64,000 bases of DNA, taken from contig OY986436.1 in the NCBI GenBank assembly GCA_963920525.1, forward strand, positions 9,702,001 through 9,766,000. The letters are read 5' to 3'. The notes under the pieces were generated by a model that saw nothing but the letters and a program-made list of their open reading frames with translations, had not been told where the DNA came from and ran no database searches. Both the position numbers and the translations under genes were made by a program. The DNA is from Dichetophora obliterata. Taxonomy: Eukaryota; Arthropoda; Insecta; Diptera; Sciomyzidae. This document shows positions 12,195 through 22,000 of this stretch, in pieces (position 1 is the stretch's first letter; every line of letters begins with the position of its first letter).

Positions 12195-12384
12195 TGACGT
12201 GGTTTTATCAAAGGTGGAGGTAAAACTCAGCCGCTCCAGGGTCCTGTAAAAAGGTTCACTAGCTCTCACAAATTATTTTGTAAATAAAAGACGCAGGGTT
12301 TTCTATAATTGCCAGAGTTACTTTATTGAATACTTTATCCTCATTATAATCTCTTAGTTATGCAGCTTCGGGTAGTCACTAGTG

Positions 12385-12655
12385 GGCTTAGTAATCAGTT
12401 GGTAATCGCTTTAGTATCGGTCATCAGTTGGCAATTACTTTAGAAGCGAGTAATCAGTTGTTAATCACTTCGGTAATCGGTAATTAGTTGGTAATCACTT
12501 TGGTACTCGGTAATCGGTTGGTAATCGCTTCGGTAATTGGTTGGTAATTGCTTTGGTAATCGGTAATCGGTTGGTAATCGCTTTGGTAATCGGTTGGTAA
12601 TCACTTCGGTAATTGGTAGTCCGTAAGTAATTGCTTCGGTAATCGGTTGGCAATC
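12385..12655. repeat. Minisatellite of GGTAATCGGTTGGTAATCGC-like units
   Basis: About ten imperfect copies of GGTAATCGGTTGGTAATCGC with CTTT or CTTC spacers are visible, in units of about 20-30 bases. They lie inside the solo LTR, in what would be its transcribed R/U5 part. Confidence 0.85.
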
Positions 12656-12711
12656 GCTAAAAAGGAATGCTTCGTTATTTCTAATACGACAACTGTAGAC
12701 GCCATGGTGGC

Positions 12712-12810
12712 GTAGCAGAGAGTGCCTGCGTCGCAGTCCCGGTGATAGGCCTTGCGGTGTACCGGGGTTATGACGTGGCAGTGAGTGCCTGTGTCGCAGC
12801 CCCGGTGATA
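12712..12810. repeat. Short direct duplication, about 62-bp unit
   Basis: GAGAGTGCCTGCGTCGCAGT followed by CCCGGTGATAGGCCTT recurs as CAGTGAGTGCCTGTGTCGCA followed by GCCCCGGTGATAGACCTT. It sits between the minisatellite and the first inverted-repeat element. Confidence 0.6.
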
Positions 12811-12811
12811 G

Positions 12812-13148
12812 ACCTTATAGCTGATACACATTGACTGCAACAGTCGTCCACCGACAAAACGAAAACTTGCCGTCAGAGAAAAATGTCGCAGAAATCGCGA
12901 CGACTTGATTATAATGAACGCAACAACGACAATCTGTATTTCATACAAAACATAAACAAACTCTGCTATGTTCGCTCTTGTCGTCTATCAGATTAGAAAT
13001 CGATTGAAGTCTACGGCAGCAACAATTGTGGTCGTGTTCTCTCTTTGTCGTGCCGTCTTCAAAAAATACATCTTCATAAGAAAACATGCGTTCTATTTTT
13101 TGACAATTGACGTTCGTCGCTAGTCGCAGTCAATGTGTATCGGCTATG
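12812..13148. mobile_element. Inverted-repeat element, copy 1 (MITE-like) nested in the solo LTR
   Basis: The left end GCTGATACACATTGACTGCA is mirrored by the right end 'gcagtcaatgtgtatcggc'. The roughly 337-base body is nearly identical to 13270-13605. Distinct shared stretches include GTCGTCCACCGACAAAACGA and GTGGTCGTGTTCTCTCTTTG. A minus-strand frame of about 115 codons crosses it, but it recurs in copy 2 only in part and has no recognised domain. Confidence 0.7.
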
Positions 13149-13267
13149 ATGGTCAACCGAGGTAGCGACATGTTTTTCTAAAACAAACAAAAAATAATAA
13201 TAAAGAAAAAAGAAATAACTAACTACACTTAAAGATAACAAAAAATTACCGTTCGCCACCCTCCCCG

Positions 13268-13607
13268 GATGGCAGCCGATACACATTGACTGCAACAGTC
13301 GTCCACCGACAAAACGAAAACTTGCCATCAGAGAGAAATGTTGCAGTATTCTCGACGACTTGATTATAATGAACGCAACAGCGACAATCTGTATTTCATA
13401 CAAAACATAAACAAACTCTGCTATGTTCGCTCTTGTCGTCTATCAGATTAGAAATAGATTGAAGTCTGCGGCAGCAACAATTGTGGTCGTGTTCTCTCTT
13501 TGTCGTGCCGTCTTCAAAAAATACATCTTCATAAGAAAACATGCGTTCTATTTTTTGACAATTGGCGTTCGTCGCTAGTCGCAGTCTATGTGTATCGGCT
13601 ATGACCC
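13268..13607. mobile_element. Inverted-repeat element, copy 2 (MITE-like) nested in the solo LTR
   Basis: This is a second direct copy of the 12812-13148 element, with a limited number of substitutions visible (for example 'ccgtcagagaaaaatgtcgcag' against 'ccatcagagagaaatgttgcag'). Similarity goes on past the right end ('gtcaaccgagg' / 'gtcagccgagg'), so the pair could come from a local duplication and not from two insertions. Confidence 0.7.
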
Positions 13608-13927
13608 TGACGGTCAGCCGAGGCTATAGCTACTTGGTTTGAGCTCACCTAGAAAGGAATGCTACCTTAGCTGAATTTGTCGTGTCTATTTATATGCTTC
13701 CGGAAAGAACTACTTAGGAATTATATACGTCGTCTGTTGTATGGCGTATGAAAAGAATGTTTGGCGGCTGTTCTATGGCCACAAGACGGTGAGTCTTGTT
13801 GTTGTAGCTGGTAATTTATGTAGGTCACGTTGTTGTTGTCCAAGTTGTCAAAGTTGTCTACCCTATGCTGCATATATAAATAAATATACTTAATTTATCG
13901 TAAGCCTAAGTGTAACCTCTTGTTACA

Positions 13928-14430
13928 AGAATGAGCTTAATAAACTTAATATCAGTTCCGTCTTCGCTAAAAGCATTCGATTTTATCTTCAAGATACATC
14001 TTACTACATCTGATTCATATACAGCAGTAAACTGGAATATCTGAAGAGGATTGTAGGATTGATTGAAAGATTCGATCAAAGGATTAGATACGAAATAAGC
14101 ATTAAGAACATATGGATCTAATAGGCATTCTCTAACGGTGTTTTTGTTGTTTCCTATTCCAATTTCCTTGAAGTTGTTCCATAGTTTCTTCGGCGGCAAT
14201 AACATACTTGGTTTGGAGAAAAAAAACCTTTGTTTAGATAATTTAACTGCAGATGAAGCATAATACCTCGCCCTTCTATACTCTTCCCAGTTGATCGCAG
14301 TTGGATTGCGCTTCCATCTAGCATAGGCTTTATGAAATTCGTGAACAAGGGCGTGTGCTTTTAATTATTCGAGATGACCGCATAGGGACGTGAAAGTCGA
14401 AAATAGAAGAAATTTTGTTTAAGAAAAAGT
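13928..14430 (-). pseudogene. Non-LTR retrotransposon ORF2, linker between endonuclease and RT
   Basis: Minus-strand frames read AYARWKRNPTAINWEEYRRA, then RYYASSAVKLSKQRFFFSKP, KKLWNNFKEIGIGNNKN, and finally SNAFSEDGTDIKFIKLIL ending at the LTR junction. This wording is typical of the region ahead of the RT in CR1/Jockey-group elements ('...K..A.G.DGI..KFIK.I.P'). It is the upstream half of the ORF2 at 10760-12194. Frame breaks near 14345 and 14205 show decay. Its further upstream part is cut off by the Helitron at 14435. Confidence 0.8.
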
Positions 14431-14434
14431 TTAA

Positions 14435-16737
14435 TCTATAGTAATAAAACTCATTTTCTGTTTGTTTGTTTGTTTGTTTGGCCTTTATACAAATCTAAAC
14501 GGCTCAACGGATTTTGCTCAAACTACGAACACATATTAAGTTTATCCCAACTTAAAATGTAACATACTTAGTTTTTGCCACGCCCCCTCTGAAATTTTTC
14601 AACTATCGGTAATTTTGTTATTATAAAACTTTTTACCATCGCAGATTTTTGTATATTTAATTTTAAAATTTTTTTGTTATTTTGACAACAAAAATACTCA
14701 TATATCTTTAAAATTGGAGAAATTTTCAGTACAGCGACTTTTTCATAAAATATCGTTACCTAAGAATGAGAAAAAAACGACATGAAAATCAAAGTTTGGT
14801 CTTTCGATGCAAATATCTACGCTGTCCATTAATATATTTCATTCAAATTTTTTTTGTTCAAAAGTTCAATAAAATCACTTCACAAAAATTGGTTGAACTG
14901 TACCGTTAAGTCAGTGTACATATGTTTTATGAGTATGCCAAAAAAGGTCCAAAATATTGACTTTTTACTCAAAAAATGACTCAAAAATTGTTGTTGTTGT
15001 TGTAAAAATGAAATCAATTAAATACAGCAAATCTGACTACCATTCATATGACATAGCATTTATTTGCAAAAATTCTTCCAGCTAAGCGCAAACATTATTT
15101 TACTGTTTCTGTCATCGAAACAACCAGGGTACCCCCTTTGATTTTTTTCGCGAAATTTATTTTTTCCAAAATGTTGTTTTTATATTTTTTACAAAAAAGT
15201 CAAGTCTCGAAAATAATTTATGTGAAAAAATTACCCCAATATCTCTTTCCAATCAAAAGTTATGGCTAAAAATCTATTTTTTCATACCAGACTATTAATA
15301 GAACAACTTAGTTTTGTGTTTGAATTCTCTATACAGTTCGAACGTCCCCATTTATCTCTAAGAATGCAGTTGTGTGTCTAAAGTAATTACGATTATTTTG
15401 GATATATAAATCTTCTTTATAGTGATCTACTTATTTTTTTCCTCCCCACGCCCCCCTCCCTCCTGTTAAATTTGTTTTGTTGTGATGGCTCCATTTTTTA
15501 TCACTATTGTGTCACCGTTGTCACTTAGTTCTTTATCAATGGTACTTTAAATGTTGTATATATATCACAATTTTATCGAAAAAATTACTGTGAATAAGAA
15601 TGCTGTTAAAGTTAATATTTTCATGTAATCAGTATCAGCTATATGGCGATATAATAAAACATGCGCATCTGGTCAGCACAATTATTTCATTAGTTTTGAT
15701 ATGTGCGTTAAATTCACAGATAGATGGCACCACATTTGTAAAATGTGTGGTTACATACTATACTTACACCTAGCGGTGAAAAGCTGAATAATGTTTTTTC
15801 AAAAGTTTCTTCAAATTTAACCCCACACGTTTGGGATTACAGACAGGTGGCGCTATTTTCTGCTTACAGAAGAATATCTGATGTTCTTATACAGCTAGCA
15901 GATAAGTTTTGCGAAATATTTTGCGAAAATGCTATTGCTACCAAACTTTTAAAAAGTAAAATAATTCAGTACTGCCAGTTTTTTCAGTCGCAGCGTCATC
16001 TAGCATAATAAACACTTAAAAACATAGAATTGTATTAATTTAAATGTCTAGCTCACTTGCTGGACTTTTTGTTGTTTTTGATTTGCTTGCAAATGTGATT
16101 ATATGATCCTGATCTCCAATGAAAAAACGCAGCTAATAGAAATTTTAGTAGGTACAATCATTTTTAGCACAACGAATTTTCATAAAACATTGATAGCTAA
16201 TAATGAGAAAAAAATTATATGAAAATCAAAGTTTTTACTTTTAATGCCAATAACTCCGGTGTTTTTAATATATTTCATTAAAATTTTTTTTGTTAAAAAG
16301 TTCAATATGTTTTTTAATATTAATCTTTGTTTAGACGTTGAAATGTCCATATCTCAAGGACGCATTGAGCCCCACCATAATTTTTATTTTGTTGAAAAGG
16401 TAATTGTGCTTGCTTTAAGATTAAGTAAATATAGACTTTACTTTTAATTCTTTTTAATTTTTAAAATATGTTTTTCGTACGCCTTCTTTGAATTCAATTA
16501 GCTCACCACAAGAGATGGAACCACCAACAACAAAATTTTTACTAAACTTTTTTGGATTAATGTTCGTTCAATTACCTTTCTAACTGTAGATAAATAAAAT
16601 TATGTAAATAAAATAAAATTCAAATAAAATTCAACATGTTTTTCATTATTCCCGATTTTAAAAAACATTAAATCGAGAAGTGTATGTTAGAATGTTTTTA
16701 TAAGTGACTCTCGAGTAACACCGGGTATATCAGCTAG
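14435..16737 (+). mobile_element. Non-autonomous Helitron, complete ends
   Basis: The 5' end is TCTATAGTAATAAAACTCAT, followed by a (GTTT)n run and 'cctttatacaaatctaaacggctcaacggattttgctcaa', a wording common at insect Helitron 5' ends. The 3' end is AACACCGGGTATATCAGCTA followed by G, closing with CTAG (16734-16737, fitting CTRR). The flanks are A (14434) and T (16738), as expected of rolling-circle insertion between A and T. No Rep/helicase coding is seen; the 87-codon frame at 15745-16008 has no known domain. Two internal segments (about 14741-14870 and 16181-16310) are direct repeats of each other. Confidence 0.8.
14741..16310 (+). repeat. Pair of ~130-bp direct repeats inside the Helitron
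   Basis: Bases 14741-14870 and 16181-16310 share TTTCATAAAA, AATGAGAAAAAAA, ATGAAAATCAAAGTTT, AATATATTTCATT.AAATTT and TTTTTGTT.AAAAGTTCAAT, with diverged bases between. The listed span covers both repeats and the DNA between them. Confidence 0.7.
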
Positions 16738-17190
16738 TTTATCATAAACAGAGAGAGATTTGAACTATTTGCGACATGTTTTTCATTTTTTGTACTGTGA
16801 CCTCTAGAAGAGTGTAAGAGGGGGGGGTAGGTTTATTTAAGAGGCAACCTCGAGAAGGACATCAGGACCATCATCTTTATTGTGTTTATCATAGTAATGA
16901 TATTTCTATTACTTTCGGTGGAAAGAAGAATTTGTTTTAACTTGATTTTAATACATATCTAATTTAATCACATAGATGAAAGATAAAATCTAAGTGTTTT
17001 TTAATTATCACACTTTTTTAAATATACAAGCATTCTTGGTATTGTGGCATTGTATATATGCTCAAAACTTAAAATGCTTCTCTTGAAAATTCAAATTTTT
17101 TTGAATTGTGCCATTATTGAAGAAAACGAACGATATGTAATTCTTTCTGTGTTTTTGTTTTTCTTACTTCTTGTTCACATGAACACACTA
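16738..17190. other. AT-rich DNA, nothing recognised
   Basis: The stretch downstream of the Helitron should contain the upstream part of the interrupted non-LTR element if the Helitron inserted within it. I could not read any endonuclease or linker motif there. Confidence 0.35.
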
Positions 17191-17587
17191 ACACAGGGGT
17201 TACACGGGGCAGTACTGTTAAGACAGTGAAGAATACGTATAAGTTGTCAAACTTTATGTCTGTGAATAAGCTCTCAGACAGTTGGCAAGACAGTTAGTAA
17301 GACAATAGACAAAATAGTAAAAAAATGTCATTATATGAAGAAGATTTTTGTTAAGACTACGAGCACGCCAAAGTATTACGTATTTCTAATTAAGTCTTTT
17401 AAATTTTCTTGTTTTCTGTTTTTTTTTTTTTAAATGTCATTCTACTGTCCTAGCAACTGTGCCGCCAACTGTTTTCAAAAAAGTTAAGACAATAGAGCAG
17501 ACAGTAGCAAAAGTGAGTGTGTGTGGGTAAAAATGTGTGAATGTGTTGCAACTGTCTTAATAGTATTTTCTCGTCTAACCCCCGTGT
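17191..17587. mobile_element. Inverted-repeat element, about 0.4 kb, possibly hAT-type
   Basis: The left end ACACAGGGGTTACACGGGGC is mirrored by the right end 'cgtctaacccccgtgt'. Inner stretches also match inversely ('actgttaagacagt' against 'caactgtcttaatagta'). Internal copies of 'aagacagt' and 'aagacaatag' make it repetitive. CAGGGG-like ends suggest hAT, but I see no 8-bp target duplication, so the class is uncertain. Confidence 0.55.
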
Positions 17588-18920
17588 AAATTCGTAAAAG
17601 CAAAGTAGAAATTCGTAAAAGACAATCAAAACTGGTGTCGAAATTATTCTTATCCATCAAAATTCAATTTTGTATAAACTTTTAGCGTGCGTGGCGCCAC
17701 ATACTTCCATTTTTGAACTCAAAAATGTTCACGAATATTGGTTTTTTTTTAAATTTTTTTTTTCTGAAGCTATGTAGGCAAATTTTAGCTATTGAAACAA
17801 AAATTTACTATAGAGCAACTTTTAATCTCGAATTTCTGCTCTGAAACTATGATTTTCTCCAAATATTGCTTTAAATAAGGCTTCATATTATCAATTAAAC
17901 AATAAAAGTAGGTGAAATATTTTATTTCTTTTGTAATTTTATTAATAAAAGCCTTAATATAAACAATTTTACACTCTTAATCAGTAATTATCAGGAATCA
18001 AGCCCGACCTTGGTAATTAAACTCTCATGCTAATGACTTCAATATAATATTAATCGCTCATTAATAAATCACTAAATTAGCTATGCACATCTGCATCTGC
18101 CTAACATTGTTCTCCTTTCCTTTGACTCTCTTTTATTGATCTCTTCTTTCGATATGTACTTACTTTCTTCTAAATATTTGATTTTTTCTTTTAATTCCAA
18201 AAATGTTGATAACATCTTTATCATTCTTTAAATACCAATATTTATGCATTTCAAACTCGCTCAAACAATATTTCGTAGCGGCATCTAGCTATCAATAAAA
18301 AAGTTGCTAATTAATTCAGCGCATCACGTGCGTTATGTGAAGAATACTTGTCCATCATTTTCTATAAGCTCGGCTTATATACAATTGCACGCCGGGATCT
18401 TAAAGAAAAAGTCGAGCAAGCATTTATTAGCAACTCTTTCCGTTAACTATAGAATAAGTTAAGAAAGTCGAAAGCTCGTGCAATGAGGAAGACCCAATAA
18501 ATAGTAACTGAGAAACGACAACAAGAATCAAAGAATCTGGGTTAGGAGCATTGCCTTAACTGACAACTACAACACGACAAAAACACCGTTGATCTACTTA
18601 AGACTTTAGGTCTAGACAAAGATAGATAAAATATATAACATTTGCAGTGAATTCGATACACTTGCTGGTAAACGAATTTCAAACGACGGCGCGATAAGAT
18701 CGTTAAACGCGCCTCCGAAAAGTTTAATCTATAAACTTAGTATCGTGATTGTTAAAATTTATTGTGCAAATTTATTGCAAAAATTTCTAAAAATTTCCAA
18801 AAAAAAAATTTTATTTTAGCAATGCAATAAAATTGAAAGTGTTGGATTTTTATAAGAAAATTATTGCACATAAAAATATTTCAAAAAAATATACATAAAG
18901 CAAAAAAAAATATTCTTAAC
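17588..18920. other. 5' flank and untranslated leader of the host gene
   Basis: The sequence ahead of the start codon at 18921 should contain the promoter and 5' untranslated region. Candidate signals are weak: a TATATA-like run at about 18630-18637 and another, GGCTTATATACA, near 18372. Neither is paired with a clear initiator. A palindromic TCACGTG core lies near 18325. No transcription start can be assigned from sequence alone. Confidence 0.35.
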
Positions 18921-19078
18921 ATGCTAAAATTAAGAACAACACAGCTTCAGCTGCTTTTATTGTGCATCAGTTTTGTCAACGTGAAAATTATTCTAGGATA
19001 CTCACAGATTGCCTTGAGCGGCAGTAATGGGCCAAAAATCTATAAGGCCATGAATGTGGATTTAATATTTCCAAAAAC
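18921..19078 (+). CDS. Host gene exon 1 (signal peptide)
   Basis: It encodes residues 1-52 and two bases of codon 53: signal peptide, then a short extracellular start reading IALSGSNGPKIYKAMNVDLI. The donor is AAC|GTATGT at 19079. Without splicing the frame would run only to a stop at 19092. The upstream in-frame TTG at 18864 is not a credible start. Confidence 0.8.
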
Positions 19079-22000
19079 GTATGTTAAGACATAAATTAAT
19101 TTATGTATATAAATTTTCAGAAGAAATCATCTTAATACATATGCATAAATTGCAAACCTAGTACAAGTGCATTAAATGAGGTTTAATGCACTTAATTAAA
19201 GTGCATTGACCATTTTTTCTTAACTCAACGAAATCAGTGCAAGTGCAAGTTTTTTAAATATCTTTAGTTACTAAAAGTAAAAAAAAAGTTGGCGACCGTA
19301 GCCTAGTGAGTTCTAAGCTAAAGAACCGCGGTAGCCCGGGTTCAATTCCAGCGCAGACAGAAAGTTTTTTCAATTGAATTCATTTTTTTGTTCGGTCGTC
19401 ACCTCTCTGCAGACAATGGCAAACCTCAGTGAGCAAAAGTTGCCATGTACTGGTTCAGTTCGCGGTCATTTGACATCAAACATTTAATAACACGCACAAC
19501 ACAATTGATCAATAGAAGCTAGGTCAAAATCCTTCCAAGGGCTGAAATGGCCAGTATATTTTTTTTTTTTAGTTACTAAAAGTACTATAGTTCACTATTT
19601 ATTGCATTACACTAATTTCTTAATGTTAATATTTTTTCTTCACTAAAGTTTATGACAAGTAGTGCACTCACTAATTTTACATTAGCACTAAAACGTTTTA
19701 TGAGTAATGCACTATTATTGAATCATCACTAAAGCACATTATGAACTATGCATTATCACTAAAAGAAATATGAAGTAATGCAAAATATTTTTTATTGAAC
19801 GGAATACATAAAATTGACCAAAACTAATTCAATACAACAAACAAATAAATTGTCATATTATCAATTAACAAATTTAACAGAAAACTAACAATCTTAATAG
19901 TTTCCTCTGATTAGTACAAGACCTTTAAGGCTATCAAAATCAAATTCACAGTCACTCATTTTTTAAGTTACAAGATATACTACTTATCTTAAAATAGTAT
20001 ATGAAAATTAATAAAAAAGCTATTTTTAAAAGCTTTTCAACTAGTGTTTTTTAGATCTTATTTTATTTTGAAAAAATTTGATATTTTCATTTTGATATTT
20101 CAATAAAACTATTCAATAAAAATAAATAAAATAACAAGTTTATATTAACGAGCAAAATCAACAAATGATCTTTATAAACCTCTTAAGAAATGTATGAAAA
20201 AAATTAAACTGAACTGCTTTAGGTGAAGCGTTAACTTGTTCAAATAAATTATTGATAAATAGTGCATTACTCAATAATTTATTTTAATGATAAAGCAATA
20301 ATAGTGCATTATTCATAACGAGTTTTAGTGATAATGGAATAATAGTGCATTACTGATAATCAGGGCTCTGATTTTGATGACCTAAAAGACTGCAAAAAAT
20401 TACCTAAAAAAATGACAAAAATTACCTAAAACTGCAGAAAATGACCAAAAAACTGACAAAAATTACATAAAAAAACGCCAGCAATTGCATAAAAAATAAA
20501 CAAAAAATTTTGCCTTAAAAATAAAACATTACTAAATCAAAATTTATTTTATACTAGCATATCCTGGGTTTTTATGTAACACTTATTTAATTTTTCTACA
20601 TACCCTTTCGTCAGTTTCACCACGCTCAGAGCTTTTTTTCATCGAAGTCTATAAACAAAGTTACTCCTTTGCCGAGAGGTAATGTTTTAATGTTTCTAGT
20701 GTTAAAGGAATATATGTATTTACAAAATTTGCATTTTGACATATTTTAGTATGAAAGAAAAACAACAAAAAAATATTTCCAAATTACACTAAAATGACCC
20801 AAAAACCCGAAAAATGTGTTAAAAATTAAAAAAGTCCAAAAATGACAATAAAATAACTTAAAAATCTCTAAAAATGACCAAAAAATGCCCTAAATCTAGT
20901 AAAAATTACCTGAAAATTAAATACGATGAAAAATGACGAAAAAATGTCCTAAATACTTGTCATATTTGGAATTTAGGAAACACAAATGGACGTTTTAAAT
21001 AAGCAGGAAATGTCTTAGAAGCAGCAGAAAAAAGACGACATGTCATCGAAATCCTAGCATTGCTCATAATATATTTTAGTAATAATGTAAAATTAGTGCA
21101 CTACGCCATAAACTTTAGTGAAGAAAAAATATTAATGCATTACTTTGATAAGAAATTAGTGCAATGGAAAAAATAGTGCTCTAAATGTATTATAGTTAAT
21201 GGTAATGCAATAATTTTAACACGAAAATAAATTTTATATAATTTAATGGCAGTGCAAAAGTAGTGCAAATAGCCGAGGTCTGATAAATTGACATAATCAT
21301 TACAAACAAAAAAAAAAGCGTTCAGAACCTTTTAACGAATTTTCGCATTTTTTTGAAATTTCCAATTTACTTGATATACCGCTTAAAATATTTGGGAAAT
21401 ATTAAAAACAATTGCTCTAGACGAAATTTCAATAACTTTATTATTTTTCATTGCATCGTTTTAGAAAGTATTTTGTTTACTTTTTATATTTCTATTCAAA
21501 GAAATACTCTGTAGGCAATTCTTGTCTAAAGAGACATACAGTGAAATATTTCAAGGAACATACCCAGCAAACATTTTATGAGCCCTCATAAAATATTAGA
21601 GTCTTAAAATGCGTCATTTATGTGAGGGTTTTATAAAAATGTGAGGTTCATAAAAATTAGTCATAAAAGAATCCTTCTTATGCGTGTTTCATGAGTGTTC
21701 ATAAAAAGGACTCATAAAAGACTCCTTTTTATGGATGTATTATGAGTTTTCATAAAATGGCGTAATAAAAGAATACATTTCATGAGTGTTTTATGAGTGC
21801 TCATAAGACGGACTCATAAAAGAATAATTTTTATGCGTGTTTTATGAGTGCTCATAAAAAGGACTCAAAAGAATCCTTTTATGCGTGTTTTATGAGTGTT
21901 CATAAAAGAATTCTTTTTATGCGTGTTTTATGAGTGTTCAGAAAAAGGACTCATAAAAAATTCCTTTTTATGCGTGTTTTATGAGTGTTCATAGAAAGGA

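Larger units (their letters stand above)
12195..13927 (-). mobile_element. Solo LTR inserted in the non-LTR ORF2
   Basis: Read on the minus strand the block starts TGTAACAAGAGGTTACACTT and ends ACCACGTCA, the TG...CA ends of an LTR. It is flanked by the same six bases, AGAATG on the plus strand at 12189-12194 and 13928-13933. Taking the block plus one copy of the six bases away joins the flanking ORF2 in frame (FIKLIL to PYIISPLVH). A TATA box TATAAATAG (13694-13686) and an initiator-like TCAGC (13674-13670) suit a minus-strand LTR promoter, and AATAAA on the minus strand (12327-12322) suits its poly(A) signal. At 1.73 kb it is long because it contains a minisatellite and two inverted-repeat elements. 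No internal coding region is present. The family is not identified. Confidence 0.75.
19160..21275. repeat. Foldback-like inverted repeat built on TAGTGCATTA motifs
   Basis: The left arm (about 19571-19780) and right arm (about 20240-20352 and 21071-21270) are inverted copies of each other. An example is ATATTTTTTCTTCACTAAAG near 19630 against its complement near 21120. Motifs such as TAATGCACTATTATT recur. A central loop of about 450 bases is unique. The SINE at 19280-19570 interrupts the left arm and the hAT-type element at 20361-21062 interrupts the right arm. The outer limits are approximate and no target duplication was found. Confidence 0.6.

Noticed and set aside
15745..16008. 87-codon gene inside the Helitron
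   Set aside because: No start context, domain or homologous wording is recognised, and it could be chance or a captured fragment. Not called without a search.
17191..17587. Firm hAT assignment for the CAGGGG-ended element
   Set aside because: No 8-bp target duplication could be found at either reading of the ends.
18864..19094. Stand-alone 76-codon secreted peptide
   Set aside because: Its start would be a TTG. The real ATG is at 18921, and the frame passes a strong GTATGT donor just before the stop, in the phase required by exon 2.
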